DNA of 64,000 bases, from contig JACDOX010000287.1 in NCBI GenBank assembly GCA_014549065.1, positions 398,025 to 462,024 of the forward strand, in the 5' to 3' direction. The notes beneath the pieces are model-generated. The model made no database searches. It was not told the DNA's origin and worked only from the letters and a program-made list of their open reading frames with translations. The translations under genes and the position numbers were made by a program. How positions within the stretch are numbered: the first letter of the stretch is position 1; each line of letters opens with the position of its first letter. The stretch is from Cardinalis cardinalis. Its lineage: Eukaryota > Chordata > Aves > Passeriformes > Cardinalidae. Of this stretch, positions 50,106 to 62,983 are shown piece by piece.

Positions 50106-52942
50106 AACACCAGCCTAAAACTAAGAAGGCAGGAGATGATGAGCAAACCCACCTGAGGGGATTTAGTCCATCCCACACTCAAAAGCTTCAACCCTCCCTG
50201 GCAGANATTTAATACTTCAATATTTCAACCCTCCCTGACAGACATTTATCAGAGTTATCTCNAAAAGATTCCAGTGATGGAAATTCTCTGAATTCCCTGG
50301 TTAATCTGAGTGTCCCTGCACAGAGACATTAATTCCTGATGTGTAACCAGGGGAAGAATAACCTGGTTAAATCTTGTGAGAATTTAAACTCAACGCNGCG
50401 TTTTGTGTTTTACAAGGATGTAAAGAACAATTTGTGGTGTTTTATTTCCAGCCATATTTTGTGTACTTGAAAACAGCCTGATTACAAATACCAGGGAATA
50501 GCTGTTTGTGCAGATTTCCCCATCTTTTTCTTTGGGGATATGAAATTTGAGCAGCATGGCAGTAGTACAGAAAATGCAAATATTGCAGTGAAGCTGACAA
50601 AGGGAGCTAAAATATTACCTTAAAAATATTTACCTGTCTTTAAAAAAAAGAAATCAAAATTCCCTCAAATCAATNGGAACCCAAAAGCTCTGAAAACATC
50701 TTTATTGCCAAAAGTTAATAGCTTATGAAATAAAACTAAATAATATAAAATTCAGGAATATGGAATGTTTTCTTATCTCATCATGATTTAAAAATAATTT
50801 TTAATTTGGCAGCTTTAAGATACCAATTAGTATTCAAATTTGCAGAATCTTTATGATGTGACTTTTTAAAGATGAAGTATTTCTGGATTAGCTTCTAGGG
50901 TCATTTTACAGTTGGAGTAGAGACAAACTGTGCTACATCCCAAAGTCTGCCTGTGCTTACAGTTCCTCACTGTTGGTGGGCTTGAATTAGAATGAAAAAT
51001 TATTACCTGGAAAAAAATGTTTAAGCCCAGAAACAAACCAGAAATACCTTTTTGAACAGGAAGACACTTTGCATATATGCATATTTTCATGGGTATTTAT
51101 AAACACACACATGTATCTCTCCTATTAGAAAAGTAGCATTTAAACAAATAATTTTGATTTATTTCTGTTTTGCGCAAGCTCTGCCTTTTCTCTCCAGGCG
51201 ATGCTGCTCCTCTTGTTTCAGTTCACTGTNGATAATTAATATGCAGAAAATATAGAATGCTCATTCTAAATGGAGAGTATCCTCATTTCCTGCGGCTTTG
51301 GATAGATCCAGGTGAACATTTTAGTTTAGAATTTGTCTCAGAAATCCCATCTCCTGTCTGTCCCCAGTGGGGTTCACACTGAAGGTGTTTTTGATGTGAA
51401 TTCAGGGGGGATTTCATCCCATCCTTTGGGGTGAAAAGAANCTGAAACCCACAGTTCAGGACAGGTTTCCTTAGCACAGAGATCTGCACTGTAAAACTGC
51501 TTTTATAGGGCTGTGCTAATATTGGGAGAACTTTTTGATGCCTGCTGCTGTCAGACATTCTGACAGAATTTTAATCTTTTACTGGGCTCATTCCTCACCC
51601 CTTAAAGCTTTCCAGCATGAAGGAATGGAGATGAGAAGTGGAGTGCAAGCAATAAACACTGCAGGTTATGAGGGGGTTTTGTGGCTCAGCCCTACAAATC
51701 TTCCCATCTCCTTTGGCCAGGTTTTCTCCTTGTCCTGAGCGAGGCAGGGACAGCATTAGGAGAGGCCCAGGTGCTCCAGGAGTGGCTCCAAGGGCAAGCT
51801 TGAATTTTCTGGGATTGCAGGGTTTTTTTTGTTTAAGCTCCTCAATTGCAAATTTTCTTTATCAGTGCCTTTCCAGCCCTGAACCTCTGAAAACTCTGAA
51901 TTACTCTTTAGGGACCTGTTAAATCAGTCACCTTCTCTCAGTAACCTCTCTCTGCAGGGTGGAGAAAGCTGGCAATTTCTCTCTGAATGGTCTGGGTGTG
52001 TGAAGTGTTTCAGACCTTGGAAAAGGCTTCTGCTAGCGCAGAACACAGCCAAAGCAGCTGCAAACATCCACAGAATGTTTGTGTGAGTGTGGTCAGGCAG
52101 CCCCACTCCATCCCCTGCTTCTCTTGGGGTTTTAGAAGCTCCANTGAAACCGAAATAGAGATTTTTGGAGTTCGCTTGAGTTAGCAATATGAGTTANGCA
52201 TTTAAAGTTTAGCCTGTAGAACTATNTGTTGAATGTTAACCTTTTTACTTATAAACCTCTGCCATGGTACAAAGGGCATAGGAAAATGCAAATTTCTGAA
52301 GTTTCTTGCATAAANAACAATACCAGACAAGACTAAGAGATACAAAAAGCCCAGATAAGNTTATTTATTCCGCGTATCACATCAAAACATCTGTCAAGAT
52401 TTCCAGGAAAAGCCAACCTTTTTTTTTAATTTTGTTTTTGCAGGTTTTTGGTAATATTTCTGTTAAATCCTCCCCGTTAGAACGCCTTGTTTTAAAGCAT
52501 CAAAAACCAAAAAAAAGGAGAATATTTTTGGAAGCAAGNACATTTCATGTCTATCAGAACCCAGCCAGAGAGGGATGGAACAGCACAAGCACCCGCCACT
52601 GGGGCAGATGCCACCCCAAACCCCTTTTTGCAGTGATTTGCTCTTTTCATCCCCGTGCTTCAGGCAGAAAGGGAAGAGGCTCTGTGGATAGGCACAGGAC
52701 AGACAGCTCTCCTCTGCTCCTGCATTTCTCAGCTATTTGTTGCTCTCTGTCAATGTGAAACGTTCTGCAAGGCTCTATTTAAAGCTGAGTGCCCTGATGA
52801 GAGCTGCTTTTTGGGAAACATTTCTTTATTTGCCTGGGTTTCTCTGTTTCCTGGGGCTCTCAGTGATCTGAGTGGGAGCTGAGGAAGTGCTCAGAGCCTC
52901 CTCTCCCTCCAGCTGCATTTCACAAGTGCTGGAAGTGATGCC

Positions 52943-53330
52943 TNTTTGGGCTACCTAAAAACAGGNGCCAGACAGAATTNANGGAATAAAAGCAGTTCTG
53001 TTTATTGAANGGCCTGCAGGTACATTTAGGGCAGATGAAATCCCCCAAGACCTACACCCAAAAATGNACCACAGGTCAGGGGTTTTTATACTTTTATAAG
53101 TTTGGTCCATTTGCACNTTGGGGGTNNATCTGCCAATTCCAGCTGCAGGTAATGAAGTCATTGAGCCCAAGGTTGCTCCCCCCAGGTCCCTTTTGTTCCC
53201 ATCTCTGGGCCTGAGGCAGNGAGGTGTCCTTGATGGCCAGGCCTGGAGAGGAATTGCTNTGTGTGCCCAAAATGGGAAAGCTGCAGCTGGCACTGGNTGT
53301 GNNGTTTGGAGTTACACACTNAATTTTTTT
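52943..53330 (-). mobile_element. LTR of an endogenous retrovirus (minus orientation), N-rich
   Basis: On the minus strand the block has a TATA-like TTATAAAAGTATAAAAACC (about 53109-53091) and AATAAA at 53006-53001 about 85 bases downstream, the spacing of an LTR promoter and polyadenylation signal. Landmarks on the plus strand include GGCCTGCAGGTACATTTAGG, CCAATTCCAGCTGCAGGTAA and CTGGGCCTGAGGCAG. I associate these with a high-copy songbird LTR, from memory. About 15 Ns occur in under 400 bases, by far the densest in the window, as expected for a young multi-copy element. The ends are approximate: neither clean TG...CA termini nor a target duplication could be fixed because of Ns. No internal viral genes are present. 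Confidence 0.72.
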
Positions 53331-56181
53331 AAAGAAATGAAAGATGTAAAAGCTAAAATCCCAAGGNGTCAGAAGTAGCCAGGTATTGCTCCATGAGAAG
53401 TGGGAGCATTCTTCCTGTTTTTAGAACCCAGCTGCACCTTTATCTCTGACATGGCTGCTTAGCTGCAGCTCCAAACTTAGCAGATTTTCCTGACATTATA
53501 TATATTTTTTCCTTCATCCATTCGTGTTCAAAAAGACAACTTTATCCCAGGAGCTGCAGTNTTCCCCTCTGCCATTTTTTATTTTTTCTAATAGCAAGGT
53601 TAGAATTCTAAATCAAACTTAATTAAACTTTTCCAAGTGAGTAAATGTCAACATATGGACAGCCACTTCCCTGCTAATATCAAGCTAACAGAAATTCTAA
53701 TTTCTAATTGGTTTTATTCCTAATGATTTATTTGCATTGGCACAATAGCCTGTTCTAAATGTGGTCTTTCAACATGTGATCATGAAAAAAAAAGGATTTA
53801 TTTCCCTCCTTCTTTTACTCTGAATTAACCAATGACATTTATTAGTGTTCTATCCAAAGCTNTGGGATCACAGTTTCCCACGTTACNAATTCAATTTAGT
53901 CNATATAGCTTTCAAACAGAGTTTGTGTTTTACATTGATTTTTTTTTTCATAGTTATGACATTTAAACAACTTAATCTGAAGGGGATCCCTTGTTTGTGC
54001 TGTGTGTTCTTCATTGCTTTTGATGAAGTCTGAATTTAAACACTTTCCTGGTAGAGTTTCTGGGGATATCAAGGCTGGCTGCTAAACCAGATTTCTCAAT
54101 GTATTTTTATTCTCCACTGGAACTGTGCTGAGGCTGTCCAGCTTTTTTCCATGAAAAACCCTGAGAAAAAAAGGTTTTTTTTCTAAACTGAGCAAAACTA
54201 TTTAAGGTTAAGACCATGTGCACCTGTTCTGCATTCTTGNAACAGTGACTTAAATGTGGAGAATTTTGTAGCTCTATTTTTATATATCCTGCATGAATAC
54301 AAAGAAGGCTTCAACTTGCATCACAATTTTCCTTGTGGGCATTAATATTTGTGCTGAAATGAAGAGAAATATCAGAATCACTTGTTGCTTACAAATTTAT
54401 TTTTATATTTGATTTATCTTTTTTTTTACTGTTTCCACAGAGAGAGTTAAATAACATTAAGTATATTTCTTTATGGAATAGTTGTAGTTCATACTAAGAG
54501 TTCCTTTATTTTGAGAGAAGGTCACTGTAACAGCACAGATTTCCTTGCACTGTGGAATATATTCTCCTGTAATTTTGGCTCACAGCCTCTCAATTAATCC
54601 CTCAAATAATTATTACTTGCAGAATTTTAAAGAGGAATGATTTTTTAATTTAATTATGTTGGGTTTTTTAATATAAAAGTTTTGTTTGTTTGTTTAGCAG
54701 TACCTACGAGGCTGTTTATAGTTGTTATTATTATGGGGCTAAACATTCTTGTAAAACACTTTTTCTGCAAATTCCTACTGGGCTGCAGAAATTTAAGTGA
54801 ATGCAATTGCTCTTTTCTAGGTGTTTTGATGAAGATGCATTCCACTGGTCATTTTAGAATACACCTATCTTGATTTTTGCCATATTCTAAAATGCTTACA
54901 GGGAACTGCTTCTAGACTGAGATTGCCTGAAATTTTATTAGTGGAAATTTTCTTTTCTGAAGCCTCCCATTATAAAATCCTTGATTCCTAATTTCTTGCT
55001 TTCCTGGATGCATATCCAGCCAGTCTGTCTGTCTTTATGACTTTCTCTTTCCTCTATTTTGAACCCATCACCTTTGGAATGAGGGAACAAAGGAGGTGCT
55101 CATCCAGCACTTTTTGGGGTTTTTTGAGTCAATTGATATTTTTATTGCAATATGGAGTTTTGAATTTTCATTTATTTTAGATTGTTCTTTATTTATTTTC
55201 ATTTTTCATTTATTTTTATTTATTTGATATTGATTTTTATTTATTGCATTCTGTGGGTTTCCCCACACCAGGTCAGCTTTGGGAGCCAATTCCTGACAGA
55301 AGTTTAGTCTCAAGCTGGTGTCAGTAACAACACATTGAGAACTTGTAGAGTGCAAAATATGCACTATTTTGTCATGTGGGACCTGCAGATTAAAGAATTA
55401 TTTCCTAGTGCAAAGTGACCTGCATCTGCTTTCTACAAATCTCTGTTGGGCTGCAAAATCTGAGGTCCCCCAGATGCCTTCCTTTCATGAGAGATGTGCA
55501 GATCTCTGACAACACTCTTGGCTATTCTCATCACACACATGGCCAGGGTGCCAGGCACGACTCAGCTCTCTGCTGGGGAAGAGGCANTGAGATTTAGAAC
55601 TTTGGGACAGCATAAAAAGTCTTCTCACATATTTCCAGGAAGAGATCCTCCAGAAATATTAATTCTGCAAGTAGGACTCGGCTAGGACNTGCCCTTGCAA
55701 GTCAAGTGGTTGAATAACTGTGCTTGAATCCTTGTTAATAAACACAGAGCAACTTTTCAAGGTCTGATTCCTGCGTTTGGAGCCCATGTTTTACCTTTAG
55801 AATATGANGTTTTATTTACCTGACATCTCTAGCTTGGAGCAATATAAGTGAAGCTACAACAACCCAACATCAAGGTTTGTCTCTTGCAATCCCTTAGAAC
55901 AGGACTTGTGATGAAAATTCCCTTTTTTTTTGCCTTTCTCTGTTTTTTCTCTGCCAAAAAAAGGAAACAAAATTGAATATAAACATTGTTGAATTATTTG
56001 CTTGGTCTTTTGGTGGAGTGAGGACCCATCCCTTTGCCTGATCTCTCCAAAATGAATTTCCTTGGAGATGCCAGGCAGAAGAATCCTGCTTGACACACCC
56101 CATCTCCTGAAATGGAGGGAATATTTCAGTGAACATTCCTGTGCTCAGGAATGTTTGTGATCAGGTTGAAGAATGTGTGAA

Positions 56182-56195
56182 AATAAATAAATATA

Positions 56196-56229
<34 letters not shown>

Positions 56230-56630
56230 TATATGTGTATCTATATCTATCCATAACTATATCATTTATATCTATCTATCTATATTTATATTTATATCTA
56301 CATCTATATCTATATTTATTTCTATTATTTCTATTTCTATCTATATTTCTATCTATCTATCTATATCTATGAATATATATCTATATCTATCTATATCTAC
56401 ATCTATATATATAATCTATATCTATATAATCTATATCTAAATCTATATATCTATATAATCTATTTCTATTTCTATATCTTTATTATGTATATCTACATCT
56501 ACATCTATATCTATATAATATCTATATAAAATCTATATCTAAATCTATATATCTATATCTATATCTGTATATATTTTTATTTCTATATCTTTATTATGTA
56601 TATCTATATCTATAGTCGATATCATCTATA
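56182..56630. repeat. Long compound microsatellite (ATCTAT/ATAT/AGAG)
   Basis: About 450 bases of compound simple repeat: AAAT and AT units, a short AG run (56217-56229), then long degenerate arrays of TATCTA, TTTATA and related hexamers to about 56630. The array contains a roughly repeated block (ATCTATATCT...TTATTATGTATATCTA appears twice, near 56475 and 56590), which indicates segmental duplication within the array. It has no coding meaning. Confidence 0.93.
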
Positions 56631-56975
56631 TCTATATCTGTCTATGCTTTCAGGGCCCCTAGATTTGTTTCCATGCATAGAGATGCCAAAAAAGTGTAAA
56701 TATTTAATAGGAAGCTCTGGAGCTGGCAGTTACATAACAAACCCACAGGGACAGCAGCTCTTTTCTTCCCCCTCCCTGCCCCCCTGGAGCCCTTACATAA
56801 CAAACTGGTGGATCACAAAGCCAGGAATTCTCATATTGGGTTCAAAGATGTGTCCAAAAGTGGCTTTTAGTGAGTGATCCAACCCCCTGAATGTGGATGT
56901 TTGTAGGGTAATTTTGTCACCCTCATAAATGGAAGGAGTGTGGGTTTGGAGAACACTGATCCTGCAGGTAGCTNG

Positions 56976-57625
56976 TGTTAGGAAAATTAACCCACAAGCA
57001 CCAGAAGTTTATGTCCTAAGAGGAGACAGAGGAGTCTTTTTACTTTATTCTAATAAAGGGAGAGGCCATGGGGCATCCCCTGGGGTCTCTCACATTTTTG
57101 GAGGACACAGCCTCCTTTTTATCCCAATTTCCCATTTCCCCTCTCTCTTTCCCCATTTCTGAGGTACTTGAGAGGTTCAGACTTCCCAAATCACCTGACA
57201 CCAGAGATTTCCCTCTAATGTATAACCCTCCCTTTTCCTCTAATGTATAACCCAATCCTTTTTATCCCAATTTTCCAGCCACATTTCCCTTCTCTCTTTC
57301 CCCATTTCTGAGGTACTTGAGAGGTTCAGACTCCCCAAATCACCTGACACCAGAGATTTCCCTCTAATGCACAACTCTCTNTTTTAATTGTTAATTCTTA
57401 CAAAATTTAAGGGTTTTTCTTCCTCATTGTTTCTTTCATCTTTCAATGTCTAATTTCATTTATCAGCAAACCTGCAGTTTTTTTTGTAACAGCAAATATC
57501 TTTTTCCATTCATCAATCAGTGGAATCCTTCCCATTGCTTCTTTTATCTCCCAGCGCTGGTTTTATCTACCAGCTTGTTTGGAAAGACAAATCCACTATT
57601 CCTCTCACTTGGAAATGTTTGTCAG
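56976..57625. mobile_element. Possible LTR or ERV remnant (unresolved ends)
   Basis: From TGTTAGGAAAATTAACCC onward the sequence has features I associate with songbird ERV-derived DNA: an AATAAA at 57053-57058, a CT-rich tract and a CCAGAGATTTCCCTCTAATG motif. It continues to about GGAAATGTTTGTCA. No target duplication could be confirmed (the flank contains an N at 56974) and no viral gene was recognised. The assignment is tentative. Ordinary unique intron with a local duplication is the alternative. Confidence 0.35.
57114..57378 (+). repeat. Direct duplication with a 149-bp period
   Basis: A block of about 120 bases starting CTTTTTATCCCAATTT and running through CTTTCCCCATTTCTGAGGTA, CTTGAGAGGTTCAGACT and CACCTGACACCAGAGATTTC occurs twice, at about 57114-57230 and 57257-57378. 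The copies are almost identical, so the duplication is recent. It lies within the possible LTR remnant. Confidence 0.88.
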
Positions 57626-58988
57626 GCTGCCTGAACCCTTGGAGGGAGTGAGGGAAAGGCAGAATTGGGTGAAATTGCAGTGATTTCTGCCCCTGTGCCT
57701 GAGCTGGGACTCGGAGCCAGCCCTGTGCTGCTCTGCCCTCNTGGGAAGTGATTCAACATCTGCTGATGCATCGTCGTGCAGAGGAGGATTTGGGGCAGGA
57801 CTGGTGNTGCCAGTCACTCCTGGGACTCCTTGTGGAGCAAAAGACATGGCACAAGGAGGAATCTGCAGAAATGAACGCTGCAGTGTTTGTTACAGCTCNA
57901 AAAGCCTTGTTTAGGAGGGGAATTTATGGGTTTTATCACAGAATTTTTGGGTTATTGTACCTTTTCTTACACAGCTAAATACATTTGTAAGGTTAGAATC
58001 ATCAGTGGTGCTGTTGGGAAGCAGAGCTGATGACAAAGCTGTAACTTTGAGCTGCTCAATTTGCTTTAATAACATCAGTGCTGGAGCTGCAGCGAGGGGA
58101 AAAATGTCTTTAGAGAAAGAGATTCGATAAAAAGTTTTTATCAGGGAGCTGTTGTCTTTCTGATGACAAAACCAGTTTGACTGACTAAAAAAATTACCTC
58201 TGGGGGNGTGAGGAGATTTTCCTAGGGAATTTAAATGCCACAAGGTATTCTGAGCTTAAAAATAGCAGTGTGTAGGTTGAAATGAGTAGCTGAGAGGTAT
58301 GTGCTGTAGGTTGGGATTTAGGAATACAGATGTTCCCAGATTTTTAAAAATGTACTTTTTCTGATTTAAAAATTACTGTGCTGCAGCTCAGGATTGTATA
58401 GTTTGTAATTATAATCATTATGTTATTCAAAGCAGCTTAAAGAATCTCCTGATAGCTGTTGGAAATTTTAAGCAGATATTCTTTTTAGCTGCACTGAGCC
58501 CGTGTGCCTCCTCCTGTACGTGCCCAGATTTGGGTGATATCAGGAGAAATGTACATTGAAATGGTGTAAGAGCATTCCAGATCCAACAGGACATNAGCCT
58601 GCCAAGCTGTCAGGTGATGCTGTCTGGCTTTTTGTGGGCTTCTATTAATTCCCTTTCTTGCTTGCTAGCTTTCACTAAATTGAAATTATTAATAACAGCC
58701 ACCAGAATATTACCTTGTGCTGCCTCTTGCTCACTGTTCCTGAAGTGCTTTAACCTGTTTTTGTTCCTCCTCCTCTCCTTCTTCCTCTTTTCACCACAAG
58801 CACATTCATTTTTTTTCTAACTTTCCCTTTAATAACCTATGCCTCTCGTCCTTTTTTAATTTTTTTTTTCCTTCTAAACTCTTCCATGTAATTCAATTCT
58901 ATTTATGCAGAGGAGGTTTCTCTGGCCAGTTTTGAATTTTCTTGAGATGAAGTGCAGGTGAGTGCCTGGGGGTTTGCTCAGCCCTCCT

Positions 58989-59212
58989 GGGCAGGTTTGG
59001 AGCCCTGCAGAGATGGAAATCCAGCTGCTGCCACCTCAGTTGGGTTGGGAATGGAAATTGTGGGCAGGTTTGGAGCCCTGCAGTCCCTGCAGAGATGGAA
59101 ATCCAGCTGCTGCCACCTCAGTTGGGTTGGGAATGGAAATTCTGGGCAGGTTTGGAGCCCTGCAGTCCCTGCAGAGATGGAAATCCACCTCCTGCCACCT
59201 CAGCTGGGCTCC
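58989..59212 (+). repeat. Three-copy tandem repeat (73-82 bp units)
   Basis: Units begin GGGCAGGTTTGGAGCCCTGC and contain AGAGATGGAAATCCAGCTGC, TGCCACCTCAGTTGGGTTGG and GAATGGAAATT. Unit one (from 58989) is 73 bases and lacks TCCCTGCAG. Unit two (from 59062) is 82 bases. Unit three (from 59144) ends early with variants (CACCTCCTGCC, AGCTGGGCTCC). The open frames across it repeat the same peptide in shifted frames and are not genes. High similarity suggests a recent origin. Confidence 0.92.
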
Positions 59213-61261
59213 CTGCCTGTGATGGGTGGCAGAACTTCCCTATTCTTTCCTTTCCTTTGGATTTTTCCTTCCTTTCATCTCCCCTCTGTAGAACACTTTT
59301 CCATCAGCTTTGCTGNTCTCTTTCTGGCAGTTTTAAGCTTTTTAAAGTTCTGTTCTCCTTCCACAAGGTTCTGGAAACGTCCTTTCAGATGGTTTATGGG
59401 CACAAGAGTCCCCTTGGTCTCTTTTGTGTTTCTGAGCCTTCTTTGAGGCTGTGCTGCNAGGTTCTCCCTCTGCTGGGGAGCTCCAGCTCACCCGGGTGCT
59501 CCTTTTGGGATAAATGATCAATTTTAAGGCTCCATCTGCTTTTTCTGTGCCAAAGGAGTCCCAGCCCTTTACATCCTTCNCTTGCAGGTGTTCAGCATCT
59601 CAGTTTCAAGCCCCGCACATTTTCTGTGCTGTGAGGGTCAGGCTTTGGCCAGGGCACACGTTCNGAATTGTGGGAGAAAAGAGTTCCATGTTTTAAACTT
59701 TTTTACCTCTCTGCTTTTGGGTTTGCTGACAGATAGAGCCTCTGTTGAAGGGAATTTAAGATGAGAACATCACAATTTGCTGTCTTGGAATAAAACCCTG
59801 CCACAAATCACATCTGCATGTTAGCAGCTCTTTTGTGCTGCTTTTCACTCTGTGCATTTCAATAAAAGGCTCAGGCAGATTTTTGGGTGGCATTGAGAGC
59901 CACGTGCTCTCTGTGAAAGCAGAACTGTTCCAATCTTATGCCTCAACATGAATTTTTCAAGCTTATATGAACATTTTTAATCAATATTAGGTCTTCTAAA
60001 TTCAATTTTGCTACTTAGGTGCAATAATATGATGTATTTTATTAATATTTCTTATTTGCTCCTTATCTGNAAGGTCACTTTACACTACAATAAGGACAGA
60101 TAATCTAAAAATGAGTTAAGATGTGTCTTTTTCCTCTATAAATACATAGAGGAATACATTTTCTTTCTGTAAATCCATGTAAGTCTTTCTATAATTTCTA
60201 AAAACCATAACAGCAGAAAAAAAATTTCAAACCCAATTATTTTTCAGTAAGTAAATAAGAAAACATTAGTCAGACTCAAACCAATGGAGATGCAGTTTTC
60301 CTTTTTTTTTCCCCTGTCAAAGGAACACCTCTAAAACAGTTTGGAAGCAAGAACACCATATAATCCAAGTAAATGTTCCCTGACAGATGGGTCATGTTGT
60401 AAAGGGCAGAGGTTGCATTTTAAAATCCTGCTTTTCATATTTTTAAAAAAAATCTGCTCAGAAATCTGGCTCTTGTAGGAAGCAGGTAGTTTTTTGCTAG
60501 AGTTTATTCCTAGAAAAAGAACATTTTGCATTAATTTATGTAGCGCTTTTATCCCACCTCCTTTCTGTGGAGTGTAAAATGCAAAAGCAAAATTTGGGGA
60601 AATTCTGATGGTCTCATTGACTTCTCACCTGGGCCCTGGAGTTTTAGAGAGGCCACATTGAATCTCAGCAGTTAACAACTCAAAAATCAACTCAGAATTT
60701 CCTTCATCCTCTCAAAGACTTCAGGTTTTGAGGAGGTCTGGCAATTAATTCCTCTACTCCTAAAATTCCCTCCTCCCTTCCACCACCTCTGCTCCACCTG
60801 AATTTATCATTGTCAGACGAAAGGAACAGAAAAGAAAATTAAATGCATTTCAAAGTTTGTTGTTTTCATTGGGCTGTGGAGGATTGTCTCATGATTTTAA
60901 GTCATAAACATAATTTTTTATTCAGTGTGGAAGCTTGTCAGTTTTAGGGACACTTTCCAAGAGCTTGCTCTAAGTTCAATCTGTTTCCCTCAGATTTTCT
61001 TCCATTGTTACAAACAATTTTTTCAGCTGAAATAAAACAACTTTTTCAGCTGAAAAGTGAATTATTTTATTTGATTGCGCTTAATCTACAAGATATCTAC
61101 ATGCAATTCCTTTTATGTTAATGATAATATTTTGTATTATTTGCATCATGCTCTGTGGTACCATTGGTGTCAACATGGAGATCAAACTCAAAATTAACCT
61201 CACTGCTCAGGTCAAGGAATAGATTTATTTTTTACCTGGTTTTTCTTAATCAAGGCTTGGA

Positions 61262-61314
61262 TTTTTTTTTGGTTTTTTTTTTTTTTTTTTGGTTTTTTGT
61301 TTTTTTTGTTTGTT
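61262..61314. repeat. Poly-T/TG low-complexity tract
   Basis: Runs of T interrupted by GG and G, about 50 bases. No retroposon body is recognisable next to it on either side. Confidence 0.85.
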
Positions 61315-62907
61315 TTACTGAAGGATCTTGGAAATATTACTCTGTAGCAGATCTTTATAATTTTGTACAAGCTGGGCTAAATTTCAACCATCTGAAAAGG
61401 AAATAAAATCAGTGTTTGACTGTGGATGGATCAGGCCATGTTTCTTTTGTGAGAAATAGAAGAGGAGGTTTGCTGTTAAAAAAACCAGAATATTCATCAT
61501 ATTTAATTCTAAGTCATATCTAATGAAAAGGAGGGTGAATTCTGGTGTTGCACCTGCTGAAACAGAATTACCTGCACTAATTTAAAACAATCAAGACAAA
61601 AGTAAATCTGCTGATTTGGAAAAGGAATCTAAAAATCCAGCAGAGCTCAGCTGAGATGATTAAGGTGAAACAGAGCAAAATTCATGATTCCTTCCCAAAA
61701 GCCCCATTGTGCTGGGGGAGGAAGTTGCAGGGTTGGTTTCTGAGTTGCTTTTGAGGCTGGTAATGAGCAGCTGAAGGTACTGGACTTTAAAAAGTTTCCT
61801 AAATTCTTCCTTGAGTGCTGTAAAAGTGGTTTTAGTGAGGTTCTTGTGCTGAAGGTTCAGGTGGGCCAGCAGTGGAAGGACCCCCCTGCCAGGGCAGCCC
61901 CTGCCCCTGGGAGCAGCCTTTGCCTTGCCCTTAGAGACTCAGTGTAAACTACAGAGAACTTGGCTCAAAACTCCCTTTATTTTCATTTTCTTCCTCTCTT
62001 AGTGGCTGTTCAGGCTCATCTTTCTTCCTTTGACTTTTGGTAGTTTTGTTATTGTTCACATGCAAGAGTAATTACTCAGCTGGTTAATGGATTATAATGC
62101 TCCAGTTTGTAATTTAAATACAGAAATCAACCTGGCTGTTAATTCTTTCTAGTGAGAGGTGATGAATAAACCAAATTAAACTTCAGTCAGAGGTGGAAGC
62201 GAAGTTGCTGAACCCCCTGGTACCTGGGTGAGGTGGAGAAGGGATGTCAAATTCCTNCCTGGTCCCATTCTTCATGGAAAATGGGAACAATTCTTCCCAG
62301 ATCCCNCAGGAGAGGAGGCCCTGCAGGCCAGGCTGAGTTCTCCTCTCTNCCACCAGCTGGGATTTCTCTGGATTGTGACTCTGGAATGTACCCTTGCCTG
62401 TCCAGTATTTCTCCCAGGTGCTCCTTCAGTAAGAAGAGCTATGTCACTTTCCTTTGGTGAATATTATCCATTTAAATTTTAATTGAAATAAATAATTAGC
62501 AGATGTATATAAAGTAATTCAGAATTAACAGTTCAGAACAGAGTGGTTCTCTTAATGCTGTTTTGCTTTTGGCAGCAATAATGTACTTGCAGTTCTAGAA
62601 GCATCCCACTGCATTTCTCTGTAGGGAAGACTGATGAATTAATATCAGGGAATTGTTTTTACTCAGTGTTCCTGAATGCATTCATTATCAAATTGAAATG
62701 CTGAGAAACTTAGTTGACCCCAGTGTTCTTTTAACAAGTGCTCCCTATAAGTGTGTTTAGTTCAGAACATTTAGAAATTGTGTTGAAAATTTTTTAAAAG
62801 AATTGTGTTAAAATTGTTTAATTTAATCTGGCAGGGTGTTAATGCGAATTTAATGCCATTGCTTTGCATTATTTAATGTCATTTATTGTTTTAGTCCTTT
62901 CTGTCAC

Positions 62908-62983
62908 TTTTAGTATTATTCTTGTTCTTCAGTATTATTCATATTCTTCAGTATTATTCATATTCTTCAGTATTATTCTTATT
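62908..62983 (+). repeat. 19-bp tandem repeat (about four units) upstream of exon 3
   Basis: Units of CTTCAGTATTATTCATATT occur at 62927-62945 and 62946-62964, a variant at 62965-62983, and a degenerate first unit from 62908. The array ends in the pyrimidine-rich TTCTTACCCTGCAG (62981-62994), which looks like a splice acceptor about 310 bases before the real one. See the rejected list for why I do not call an exon. Confidence 0.85.

Noticed and set aside
59900..61250. Long AT-rich stretch as a possible matrix-attachment region or conserved enhancer
   Set aside because: AT richness alone does not support it; conservation or chromatin data would be needed.
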